From Bacillota bacterium (GTDB lineage: Bacteria > Bacillota > Clostridia > Christensenellales > Aristaeellaceae), in contig JAEYCB010000057.1 of NCBI GenBank assembly GCA_023404345.1, positions 1 through 41,603 of the forward strand: a stretch of 41,603 nucleotides of DNA, written 5' to 3'. Positions 31,131-38,326 of the stretch are shown one piece after another. Position numbers and translations under genes: made by a program. A model generated the notes under the pieces. It was not told where the DNA came from. It did no database searches and saw nothing but the letters and a program-made list of their open reading frames with translations. How positions within the stretch are numbered: position 1 is the first letter of the stretch; each line of letters starts with the position of its first letter.

Positions 31131-31936
31131 CCCTTTTGCGCGATGCGCCCGTAAAACAGATATTGCTGGAAGATGCCCGCGTGCTCGCCATAGGCGGGAA
31201 AGGGTGACTGGCCGCCATAGTCCTCATCGATGACGCTGCGAATCCACACGTCTACCGGCACGGAAGCGAGGCGGTGATAGCCAAAGAGCATCACGCAGCT
31301 GGCCACCTTCACGCCCACGCCGTGGATGGCCTTAAGCTGCTCCAGCAGCTCATCGTCTGGCAGGGTAGCCATGGCGTCCAGATCGGTCCGCCCGTCCACC
31401 ACACGGCGCGCCGCATCCAGCAGATACGGCGCGCGGTACCCCGTGCCGCAGGCGCGGAGGCCACGCTCGCCTGCCCGGAGCAGCTCCTCCGGGCCCGGAA
31501 AGGCAAAATACCGTCCGCGGCCCCGGCCCACCTTCGCCCCGCAGCGCGTGCACAGCGCCTCCACGCACGTTTGAATGGCGGGGATGCTCTTTCGCTGGGA
31601 AATCAGAAAACAGACCAGCGTCTCCCATGGGTCCTGCCGGAGGATGCGCAGTCCCCGGCAGGTGCAGGCTGCATGCGCAAGGAGCTCATCCTGGCCGGCG
31701 GCCTCGTGTTGGATGGCCTCGTAGTCCGTATCCAGATCAAAGTAGGCGCGCCAGCGCCGCTCGAAGTCTTCCGGCAGGCAGTCAAAGCGGAAGCGCTCCC
31801 CGCCCAGCGGCGTCACGCGCACCCGGTCCGCTTCGGCCAGCGCGGTCACGATGCCGCCCTTTCCCTCGCGCATGCGGAAGCACTGGCCGCTGTGTGCGAT
31901 CAGTGCGGGGTCAAAACAGGGAATGGTCAGGTCCAT
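31127..31936 (-). CDS. ogg: 8-oxoguanine DNA glycosylase, OGG1 type
   Basis: A 269-residue base-excision repair enzyme of the HhH-GPD superfamily that removes oxidised guanine and cuts the backbone. The N-terminal beta domain is OGG1-like. The helix-hairpin-helix reads HGVGVKVASCVMLFGY with the catalytic lysine K210, followed by SVPVDVWI with catalytic Asp D229. The RLRILRQDPWETLVCFLISQ region is the start of the HhH-GPD domain. AAGGAGG lies 7 bases before the ATG. It is convergent with uvrB, overlapping by 4 bases, and divergent from yqeY. Confidence 0.9.
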   Translation of the reverse strand: MDLTIPCFDPALIAHSGQCFRMREGKGGIVTALAEADRVRVTPLGGERFRFDCLPEDFERRWRAYFDLDTDYEAIQHEAAGQDELLAHAACTCRGLRILRQDPWETLVCFLISQRKSIPAIQTCVEALCTRCGAKVGRGRGRYFAFPGPEELLRAGERGLRACGTGYRAPYLLDAARRVVDGRTDLDAMATLPDDELLEQLKAIHGVGVKVASCVMLFGYHRLASVPVDVWIRSVIDEDYGGQSPFPAYGEHAGIFQQYLFYGRIAQKG

Positions 31937-31952
31937 GGCGGCGCCTCCTTCT

Positions 31953-31980
31953 TTGCGGGCCTTGCTCGCTGTGATATACT
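31953..31980 (+). promoter_or_regulatory. yqeY promoter
   Basis: TTGCGG (31953-31958) and TATACT (31975-31980) are 16 bases apart with TGA before the -10. Confidence 0.55.
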
Positions 31981-32016
31981 ATACCATGAAACCGAAGATT
32001 TGGGAGGGAGTTAAAA

Positions 32017-32463
32017 ATGACCAAGGTAGAGGTAGTGCGCAAGGCCATGATGGACGCGCTCAAGGCGGGCGACAAGCCCCGCAAGGAGGCGCTTTCGCTG
32101 CTGTTGTCCGCGCTCAAGGCCAAGACCATCGATAAACGCGAAGACCTGACCGAGGACGAGGCCAACGCCGTAGTGTACCGGGAAATCAAGGAAGCGCAGG
32201 AAACGCTGGACACCACCCCAGCAGACCGCACCGATGTGATTGAAGAGTGCCGGCTGCGCATGACAGTGTACGCCGAATTTGCGCCCGCCCGCATGGACGA
32301 AGCGGCCATCCGCGAGGTGATCGAGGGGACGCTGGCCGAACTGGGCCTGGCTGAACCCACCGCCAAGGACAAGGGCAAGCTGATGAAAGCCCTGATGCCC
32401 AAGGTGAAGGACAAGGCCGACGGCGCGCTGGTCAACCGTTTGGTAGGTACGTATCTGAAATAA
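32017..32463 (+). CDS. yqeY: GatB/YqeY domain protein
   Basis: A 148-residue helical protein equal to a stand-alone YqeY domain, the tRNA-binding tail domain of the GatB subunit of the amidotransferase. Typical segments are MMDALKAGDKPRKEALSLLLSALKAKTID at the N-terminus and GKLMKALMPKVKDKADGALVNRLV at the C-terminus. Its role as a single domain is unclear; binding of tRNA is presumed. GGGAGGGAG precedes the ATG. Its 3' region carries a run of strong hairpins before the terminator at 32667-32697. Confidence 0.93.
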   Translation: MTKVEVVRKAMMDALKAGDKPRKEALSLLLSALKAKTIDKREDLTEDEANAVVYREIKEAQETLDTTPADRTDVIEECRLRMTVYAEFAPARMDEAAIREVIEGTLAELGLAEPTAKDKGKLMKALMPKVKDKADGALVNRLVGTYLK

Positions 32464-32480
32464 AAGCGGTAAATGGAAAA

Positions 32481-32503
32481 GGAGCAGGAAGAATCCCTGC
32501 TCC
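32481..32503 (-). terminator. terminator of the minus-strand operon, copy 1 of a repeated hairpin
   Basis: GGAGCAGG (32481-32488) pairs with CCTGCTCC (32496-32503). On the minus strand it is followed by TTTTCC, so it can end the operon from 36681 down to 32711. The loop AAGAAT is the same as in the hairpin at 32667-32688. Confidence 0.7.
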
Positions 32504-32529
32504 TCAAATTGACCCATTTGGGAGGTTTG

Positions 32530-32608
32530 GAGGGAAGCGGCCCTCCGAGCTGAATTCGTATCGCCCGGCTTTGCCGGGCGGGCGGGGAGTTTGCGCCCCG
32601 GCGCAAAC
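32530..32608. other. three consecutive GC-rich hairpins
   Basis: GGAGGG/CCCTCC (32530-32547), CGCCCGGC/GCCGGGCG (32562-32580) and GTTTGCGCC/GGCGCAAAC (32589-32608) follow each other between the two copies of the repeated terminator hairpin. No ORF of note covers them. Confidence 0.65.
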
Positions 32609-32666
32609 ATTTCTTAAGCTCCTGTCGGAAAAGATCGCCGCAGGCGGGCTTTTTCGACACGCTGAA

Positions 32667-32697
32667 GAGCAGGGAAGAATCCCTGCTCCTTTTTTTG
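32667..32697 (+). terminator. terminator of yqeY, copy 2 of the repeated hairpin
   Basis: GAGCAGGG (32667-32674) pairs with CCCTGCTC (32681-32688) around AAGAAT, followed by CTTTTTTT. Confidence 0.88.
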
Positions 32698-32710
32698 CTT
32701 CAAACCGGTT

Positions 32711-33274
32711 TTACGCGTCCAGATCGGAGGCGTCAAAGCAGATTCTGGGCGAAAAACTCAGTTCCAGATAATCCTCGTACATGCGCTGGAGCGATAGGTA
32801 AATGCGCACGTCCTCCTTGACCCAAGAGGCGTCCAGCATGCCGTATTCCACATACATGTCCGTGGCGGCCTCGTCAAAGGGGTTGTTGTCGGGCTCGCCA
32901 TACACACCGGTGAGCGCCTCCAGCGCCGCGCGGAAGGAGGCGATGCTGTTGTCGCCCGGGTCCAGCGTGACGGAGACAAGGCTCAAGCGAGGCTCACGCG
33001 CACTGTTGATACGCTGAACATCAAAGCATACAAAGGAAGCAGTCATATCTCCAATGCCCAGATCCACGTCTGAGAGCTGAATACTTCCGGTTTCCGCATC
33101 ATCATCCTCAAAGTAGGGTACGAATTCCGCTTCACCGCCGATAGCTTCTACCAGTGCAGGACCATCCATTTCGAAGGTCGCGCCACAGGGCAGGGGAGTC
33201 GCAGCTTCTTCGGCCAGCGCGGCAGGCGCGACGGCCAGAGCCATCATCAGCAGCAGGGCCAGATATTTTTTCAT
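32711..33274 (-). CDS. secreted protein of unknown function
   Basis: A 187-residue protein with a clear signal peptide (MKKYLALLLMMALAVAPAALA, about 1-21) and a type I cleavage site; no lipobox. The mature part is acidic and of mixed alpha/beta character, with one Cys pair possible. No family is recognised. The start at 33274 has GGAGG 9 bases upstream; the frame is open to 33313. It follows the DUF6020-like gene by 35 bases and ends the minus-strand operon. Confidence 0.8.
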   Translation of the reverse strand: MKKYLALLLMMALAVAPAALAEEAATPLPCGATFEMDGPALVEAIGGEAEFVPYFEDDDAETGSIQLSDVDLGIGDMTASFVCFDVQRINSAREPRLSLVSVTLDPGDNSIASFRAALEALTGVYGEPDNNPFDEAATDMYVEYGMLDASWVKEDVRIYLSLQRMYEDYLELSFSPRICFDASDLDA

Positions 33275-33309
33275 GGGTGAATACCTCCATTTCTGTAGAA
33301 TGCTCCGCC

Positions 33310-35265
33310 TCACTCATTCGACGGGGAAATCGGGCCTTCCTGTTGTGTGGGAAGGAATTGCGCATTTTTTTGCAGGTGTGACGATGCTGCCGGCCGCGAG
33401 CCTGTCGCCGCCAGCAGCGGCGGCGTCATGGCCACGATGGGCAGAAAGTAGCGGAAATAGTCGTTTACCGGGCTGAGCATGCATACGCCCAATGTGAGCA
33501 AAGCGGGCAGGAAGCAACACAGCAGCCGCCAGCGCCGCTGCCTCAGAGCGCTTAGCCCCGCGCCTACCAGCAGCCAAGTATAGGTGGCACATGCGTAGAG
33601 CAGTCCCAGCAGGGGGATGTGGCGGATGCCGCGCGCAAATATCGCCAGCAAAGTGCGTACACCCTCCAGCGCGGCGATCTGCTCGGTATGCAGAAAACGC
33701 GGGTCATCGCCCAGCTCATAGGTTTCAAATACCAGCCGGTTACCCGCCTGCTGATTATAGGTTTCGCCTTCCAGCTTGGGTGCGAAGGTGTAGTAGGAAA
33801 CATTGCCCGCAAAGAATGCCTCAGCATAGGTCAGCGGATATTTGGCAAACATCGAAAGCCAGGTTTCGCGGTAGCGCGCCAGCGCCGCCTTTTCAGCCTC
33901 TGCGCCCTGTCCGTACTGGCGGAAGGTAAATTTGACCGGATCGGAAATCCACGGCTCGTACAGCTCAGCCAGGTTTTCTGCGTCCAGCACGCGGTTGATT
34001 TCGGCATATTCTTCGGGCGTGACCTGATCGGCGTGGTCACGCAGCACGCGCGCGCTTTGCTGAAAACAGACCGAATACAGGCCGCTGGCAGTTTCATCGC
34101 GTACGCCAAGCGCAGGAAGCAACACATGAGAAAATATCAGCGCGCATGCAACAGCTCCCGCAAGCGCGCCGCCTACGGCCAGCCGTGCACGCCCCCGTAC
34201 GACAAACGCAGCAGCCAATACTGCCGTAGGCAAGATGACATACAGACCATTGGAGCGCATCAGGCAAGTCAGAAGGCCCCATATCAACAGCCCGGCGGCC
34301 TCCCGCCCGGTTTGCGCGGTCAGCCGTCCCTCCCGCGCCAGTACGAGCCGGATAAGGCATAGGGTGAACATCAGCAGCACGGAAGTATACAGTGTATCCT
34401 TGCTGATAAACTGCGCATATCCACCCCAGATGGGCAACAGCGCGAAGAAAGCTGCGGTGGACAGACGCGCCGCGCGACTTAGCCGCAGGGACCGCATCAG
34501 ACGCAGGACGCTGCTCAGCGCCCAGGCCAGCAGCGCGGTCTGAATCAGCGTATAGAGCGCCGCCCCTAGATTGTCGCTGCCCACGAGGCGGCCCAGCCAT
34601 ACACACCCGCCGATCAGCCAGGTCAGAAAGACGGGATGCCATGTATCCATGGGCCGCTGGCCGAAGAACTGCGCCACCATCTCGCCCAGATCCCAGCATA
34701 CAGTGCCAGGATAGAACGCGATGAGGTACGGTGACCAGCATAGTACCAGCATGAGCATGTACGCCGCCATCTCATGGCGCGAGACCCACCGCCGCAGCGG
34801 CTTCCATGCGGCGAGCATGGACGTATCGTCCAGCGTACCCGGCCGGTACATCGTCCCTCCACGCAGCCCGGCGTCCACCCAGACCAACAGAGATACCATG
34901 GGCACGGCCTGCCCTATGGAGCGCAGCAACGTCAGCGCCGGTGTGACGGGCGAGGCAAGCATAGCCCAGCTGTCGTAGGCGAAAAGCAGCCCCCCAAAAG
35001 TATTGAGCACGCCGAATAAAAGACCCAGCAGCGCCGCCCCCACGCCCAGGCGAATACCCCGCCGTATGTGTACGTGGTAGAGCAAAAACGTAAAACACAG
35101 GGCCAGCGCGCTCCACAGATAGCTCGTGGACGCAGCGGGCAAAGCGCTCATACCCACATAGCCATCGGCATCCACCACGAAGCACATAGCGCTGGCCACG
35201 CCCAGCACCGCGCAGAGAAAAGCGCGCGGGATACGCACAGGAGAGCCTTGCCGGTTGCCCATCAT
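33310..35265 (-). CDS. DUF6020-like polytopic membrane protein
   Basis: A 651-residue integral membrane protein with about twelve to fourteen helices. The YLIAFYPGTVCWDLGEMVAQFFG segment, then WHPVFLTWLIGG, and later FISKDTLYTSVLLMFTL fit the DUF6020 family of large glycosyltransferase-like membrane proteins of Clostridia. A soluble outer loop lies at about residues 410-520. Its ATG overlaps the stop of the family 2 glycosyltransferase (ATGA), so they are translationally coupled. The pairing suggests that it uses the lipid-linked sugar made by that enzyme (inference). Confidence 0.8.
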   Translation of the reverse strand: MMGNRQGSPVRIPRAFLCAVLGVASAMCFVVDADGYVGMSALPAASTSYLWSALALCFTFLLYHVHIRRGIRLGVGAALLGLLFGVLNTFGGLLFAYDSWAMLASPVTPALTLLRSIGQAVPMVSLLVWVDAGLRGGTMYRPGTLDDTSMLAAWKPLRRWVSRHEMAAYMLMLVLCWSPYLIAFYPGTVCWDLGEMVAQFFGQRPMDTWHPVFLTWLIGGCVWLGRLVGSDNLGAALYTLIQTALLAWALSSVLRLMRSLRLSRAARLSTAAFFALLPIWGGYAQFISKDTLYTSVLLMFTLCLIRLVLAREGRLTAQTGREAAGLLIWGLLTCLMRSNGLYVILPTAVLAAAFVVRGRARLAVGGALAGAVACALIFSHVLLPALGVRDETASGLYSVCFQQSARVLRDHADQVTPEEYAEINRVLDAENLAELYEPWISDPVKFTFRQYGQGAEAEKAALARYRETWLSMFAKYPLTYAEAFFAGNVSYYTFAPKLEGETYNQQAGNRLVFETYELGDDPRFLHTEQIAALEGVRTLLAIFARGIRHIPLLGLLYACATYTWLLVGAGLSALRQRRWRLLCCFLPALLTLGVCMLSPVNDYFRYFLPIVAMTPPLLAATGSRPAASSHLQKNAQFLPTQQEGPISPSNE

Positions 35266-36197
35266 CGCATCTCCTTGTCGTGGGTGAGTCTAAGGAGGTT
35301 GAGGTTGATTTCAAAGAGCTGACGGTGTTTTTTTGCCACGGTATCCAGAATGAAGCCGCATACCAGCAGCAACAGCGCAAAGGTCATCATCACGCCGCTG
35401 ACGATCAGCGTGGGAAAGCGCGGGACCAGCCCCGTACGGAAAAACTCCGCCAGCACGGGGATGAACAGGATCAGCCCCACGACGCCAAAAAACGCCGCAA
35501 ACAGCCCAAAGAAGGAAAGAGGCCGGTATTCCTTGTACAACCTTGCGATGGTGCGAAGCACACGAAAACCGTCGGAATAGGTGTTGAGTTTGCTTATGCT
35601 GTCCTCCGGCCGGTCGCGGTATTCCACGGGCACGCTTTTGAGACTCAGATTCTTGTCCAGGGCATGAATGGTCATTTCCGTTTCGATTTCAAACCCCTGC
35701 GACAGAACCGGGAAGGATTTGACAAACTGGTAGCTGAACGCGCGGTATCCTGTCATGATATCGCGCACATCGCCTTTGAAAATGGTATTGACCAGATGCT
35801 TGACCAGACGGTTGCCCAGATTGTGAAAGGGACGCTTGTTTTCAGTGTAATAGGTAGCGCTCAGTCGGTCGCCCACCACCATGTCCACCTTTTTGTTCAG
35901 CACCAGGTCCACCATCTCCCGTGCGTTTTCGGCGGGATAGGTATCGTCTCCATCGATCATCAGGTAGCAATCGGCTTCGATTTCCCGGAACATCGTGCGG
36001 ATTACATTGCCTTTGCCCTGACGGTATTCATAGCGAACGATGGCCCCGGCCTGGCGGGCGATATCGTCCGTATGGTCGGTAGAGTTGTTGTCGTAGACGT
36101 AGATATCCGCCTCCGGCAGAGCCGCGCGGTAGTCGGCAACCACCTTGGCGATGGTCTTGGATTCGTTGTAGCATGGAATCAGAACGGCGATCTTCAT
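35262..36197 (-). CDS. family 2 glycosyltransferase, dolichol/undecaprenyl-phosphate sugar synthase-like
   Basis: A 311-residue membrane-bound enzyme. The GT-A catalytic domain (1 to about 225) starts with MKIAVLIPCYNESKTIAKVV. It has YVYDNNSTDHTDDIA and the metal-binding DGDDTYPAEN motif. Two C-terminal hydrophobic helices lie at about 235-260 and 268-292. This matches enzymes that charge undecaprenyl phosphate with one sugar. GGGAGG lies 5 bases before the ATG at 36197; the frame is open to 36389 without support. It is coupled to the downstream DUF6020-like gene and lies 28 bases after the YhcH gene. Confidence 0.9.
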   Translation of the reverse strand: MKIAVLIPCYNESKTIAKVVADYRAALPEADIYVYDNNSTDHTDDIARQAGAIVRYEYRQGKGNVIRTMFREIEADCYLMIDGDDTYPAENAREMVDLVLNKKVDMVVGDRLSATYYTENKRPFHNLGNRLVKHLVNTIFKGDVRDIMTGYRAFSYQFVKSFPVLSQGFEIETEMTIHALDKNLSLKSVPVEYRDRPEDSISKLNTYSDGFRVLRTIARLYKEYRPLSFFGLFAAFFGVVGLILFIPVLAEFFRTGLVPRFPTLIVSGVMMTFALLLLVCGFILDTVAKKHRQLFEINLNLLRLTHDKEMR

Positions 36198-36225
36198 ACG
36201 TACCTCCCAAAGCGTACCGCAGGGT

Positions 36226-36681
36226 TCAGGATGCTCTGACTTTGAGCACCAGCTTGACAATGGCGTGTTCCTCCGTCTCACTGAGGCAGGGTACGTGCGC
36301 GTCCTGCGGGAAGCATATGCAGAACCAACCGGCGGGCACCTTGACCGTGTTGACAGCGCGCCCGAGGAAGGCTCCGATATCCTTTTCATCGTTAAAGGGG
36401 GTATCGACGGGACACGAGGCTGCAGGGCAAAGTGCTATACGCTCTGCTCCGGTGATTGGCACGTGAATATCGGTGTAATGCTTATGAAATTCAAAGCTCA
36501 TGGGGCGCGCGGTGAGCATGGGTTCGCTGACCGTGTAGAACACGTCGGAGCCCTGAAGCTCTACTCTGGTATTTACGGCAAGCTGCTCGGGTGTCAGCGC
36601 GGAAAGAAAGCGTAGCGCGACATCCAGCTCCGGGCTGATGCCCAGATAGCGAAGGGCGTTTTTCCATTGATCCAGGATCAT
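36226..36681 (-). CDS. YhcH/YjgK/YiaL family protein
   Basis: A 151-residue cupin-like protein of the YhcH/YjgK/YiaL (DUF386) family, linked in other bacteria to sialic acid and other sugar metabolism. The metal site is visible in FEFHKHYTDIHVPITG and in VPAGWFCICFPQDAHVPCL, followed by the C-terminal VKLVLKV strand. The start at 36681 has AAAGGAG 8 bases upstream. It is the first gene of the operon with the glycosyltransferase and has its own promoter and an upstream palindrome. Confidence 0.9.
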   Translation of the reverse strand: MILDQWKNALRYLGISPELDVALRFLSALTPEQLAVNTRVELQGSDVFYTVSEPMLTARPMSFEFHKHYTDIHVPITGAERIALCPAASCPVDTPFNDEKDIGAFLGRAVNTVKVPAGWFCICFPQDAHVPCLSETEEHAIVKLVLKVRAS

Positions 36682-36740
36682 GGTGCAAACTCCTTTCATG
36701 GAATTTATGTGCAAAATGATGAATGCCTATGAATAAGTAC

Positions 36741-36768
36741 AGTATATCATACTTCATCGGAAGCGCAA
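36741..36768 (-). promoter_or_regulatory. promoter of the YhcH-glycosyltransferase operon
   Basis: On the minus strand TTGCGC (36763-36768) and TATACT (36741-36746) are 16 bases apart with TGA before the -10. Confidence 0.6.
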
Positions 36769-36798
36769 GTTCAGACAAAGAAAAGGCGGGTGTTGTGA

Positions 36799-36810
36799 GA
36801 GGTTAACCTC
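36799..36810. promoter_or_regulatory. 12-bp palindrome upstream of the YhcH promoter
   Basis: GAGGTTAACCTC is a perfect palindrome centred about 36 bases upstream of the -35 box, between tetR and the YhcH operon. It could be a regulator site. Confidence 0.35.
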
Positions 36811-36855
36811 AGAGATAAAACTGCTAAGAAGCGCTATAAAAAGCAATGCGCATCT

Positions 36856-37398
36856 TTATTGATGGAATACCTGTTCCTGTACAATCTCCTGTATGGTCAG
36901 CCGTATGCGACAGGGATCTGTGCGCATCCCATGACGCACCCATTCCATCAGGCTGCCTACTACTCCATAGGCATAATACAGGGCTACTGCCTCCGCTTCA
37001 TCAGCGTTGGTTCTTCGCCGGTGAAAATATTCCTTTGCGCTGTGTAAAATCGCCTGCTTGTAATAATTAAGAAGCAACCCTGGGAGGTTATCGGGGGAAA
37101 GCGTCTGCATCAAGTGCATGTACAGCGCCGCATCCTGCCGCATCCGTTCGCATAGAAGTGGAATACTGTCCGCCCAGTGCCCCTGAGTGCAAGCCGCATC
37201 CAGCGCCGGCTGCATTTCCTGCTGAAACATCCAGCGAAGCATGTGGTATTTATCCTCAAAATGATAGTAAAAGGTATTACGGCTTATATGACATGCGCTG
37301 GCAATCATCTCTACGGTTATGGCGTCAAGGTTCCGCTGGCGCATCAGCTCTCTGGCGGCCTGCACTATGATCGTTTTGGTTGCGTTGGCAAGGGCCAT
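36856..37398 (-). CDS. TetR family transcriptional regulator
   Basis: A 180-residue repressor with the TetR N-terminal helix-turn-helix at about 25-50 (ITVEMIASACHISRNTFYYHFEDKYHML) and a helical ligand-binding half that does not match a named subfamily. The ATG at 37398 is 9 bases from AAGGAG; the in-frame GTG at 37404 is too close to it. It is divergent from an HdeD-family gene, and an 18-bp palindrome lies between them, the usual arrangement for a regulator of its neighbour and itself. The ligand is unknown. Confidence 0.92.
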   Translation of the reverse strand: MALANATKTIIVQAARELMRQRNLDAITVEMIASACHISRNTFYYHFEDKYHMLRWMFQQEMQPALDAACTQGHWADSIPLLCERMRQDAALYMHLMQTLSPDNLPGLLLNYYKQAILHSAKEYFHRRRTNADEAEAVALYYAYGVVGSLMEWVRHGMRTDPCRIRLTIQEIVQEQVFHQ

Positions 37399-37437
37399 AG
37401 CCACATACTCCTTCCTGATGCATCAGAGAATTTTTGA

Positions 37438-37455
37438 ACAAAATGTTCATTTTGT
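37438..37455. promoter_or_regulatory. probable TetR operator
   Basis: ACAAAATGTTCATTTTGT is a perfect 18-bp palindrome (two 8-bp arms, TT centre) in the tetR/hdeD intergenic region. A related half-site pair occurs at 37473-37484 (GGACAGAAATGA), in inverted orientation to TCATTTTGTCC at 37447-37457. Confidence 0.7.
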
Positions 37456-37487
37456 CCTACTTTTGCACACTTGGACAGAAATGACCG

Positions 37488-37517
37488 TTGAATGCAAAAG
37501 CCCCCTCCTTTTATCAT
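37488..37517 (+). promoter_or_regulatory. possible promoter of the HdeD-family gene
   Basis: TTGAAT (37488-37493) and TATCAT (37512-37517) are 18 bases apart, beside the candidate TetR operators. Confidence 0.45.
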
Positions 37518-37595
37518 ATCACAAACGGCTGGCATAGAGAATACCCGCCAAGCGAATGTCTGCCGTATACCAATAATATACAAGGGGAAAATGTT

Positions 37596-38156
37596 ATGTT
37601 TAAAAAGATGTTGTTGATTATGTGGATGCTCATTGCCGTCCTTGCCATCGGTGTAGGAATCTACTTGCTGATGCATCCTTTGGTTGCGCTGGCCTCAACC
37701 GCCTGGATTATGGGAGTGGTACTCATCTCAAGCGCGATAGGCTCCCTGGTTACCTACTCTCGTCAGCGCGGTCAGCCGGGAGCGGGCTGGCAACTGGCAG
37801 ACGGCATCCTCACGTTGCTGCTGGCGGTGTATGTGCTGCTGCACCAACTGTTTGCCATTGCGGCTTTGCCTTATCTGGCTTCTTGCTGGGTCCTGTTTTT
37901 TGGTATGCGCAAGATCATTAGCGCCATTGAGCAAAAGCATGAACCCTATTCCGACTGGGGCTGGAACCTAGCACTGGGCATCATTACGTTGCTGGTGGGC
38001 ATGAGCATGCTTAGTAGTCCGGTTATGACATTGTTTAGCGTGGGTTCTATGATGGGAATGCTATTTGCATACCGTGGCGTTGTGACCATAGTTTTTGTCG
38101 TTCGTCAATGGAGACTGATCTCTGCCGCTGGGCACGGAGAAGAGAATCATTTCTAA
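37596..38156 (+). CDS. HdeD family membrane protein
   Basis: A 186-residue protein with six hydrophobic helices in three pairs, each beginning with a G-containing stretch (GVGIYLLMHPLVALAS, DGILTLLLAVYVLL, GIITLLVGMSML). This is the DUF308 repeat of HdeD proteins. In enteric bacteria HdeD relates to acid stress; in Bacillota the role is unknown. AAGGGGAAA lies before the ATG at 37596. Divergent tetR suggests inducible expression. A long hairpin terminator follows. Confidence 0.88.
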   Translation: MFKKMLLIMWMLIAVLAIGVGIYLLMHPLVALASTAWIMGVVLISSAIGSLVTYSRQRGQPGAGWQLADGILTLLLAVYVLLHQLFAIAALPYLASCWVLFFGMRKIISAIEQKHEPYSDWGWNLALGIITLLVGMSMLSSPVMTLFSVGSMMGMLFAYRGVVTIVFVVRQWRLISAAGHGEENHF

Positions 38157-38164
38157 AAGTATTA

Positions 38165-38208
38165 AAAAGGGGCGCTTTGCAACACGGGTTTGCAAAAGTG
38201 CCCCTTTT
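38165..38208 (+). terminator. terminator after the HdeD-family gene
   Basis: AAAAGGGGC-G-CTTTGCAA pairs with TTGCAAAAGTGCCCCTTTT to give a stem of about 18 bp with one bulge and one G-U pair, ending in TTTTAT. Confidence 0.85.
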
Positions 38209-38291
38209 ATCCGATGTTAAAGATGACAGAAAGCTCCGATTTCATCGAGTATCGGAACTTTGGAATTCTAGAGAGATAAAAGATGAATGAA

Positions 38292-38315
38292 GGCCCGGCG
38301 GTAAACCGCCGGGCC
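38292..38315 (-). terminator. terminator after rny
   Basis: An 11-bp stem GGCCCGGCGGT (38292-38302) pairs with ACCGCCGGGCC (38305-38315). On the minus strand it runs into TTCATTCATC, moderately T-rich. Confidence 0.7.
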
Positions 38316-38326
38316 AAAGCATGTCC

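Noticed and set aside
32530..32608. CRISPR-like repeat array
   Set aside because: The units are different palindromes without a constant repeat or spacers; no cas genes are in the window.
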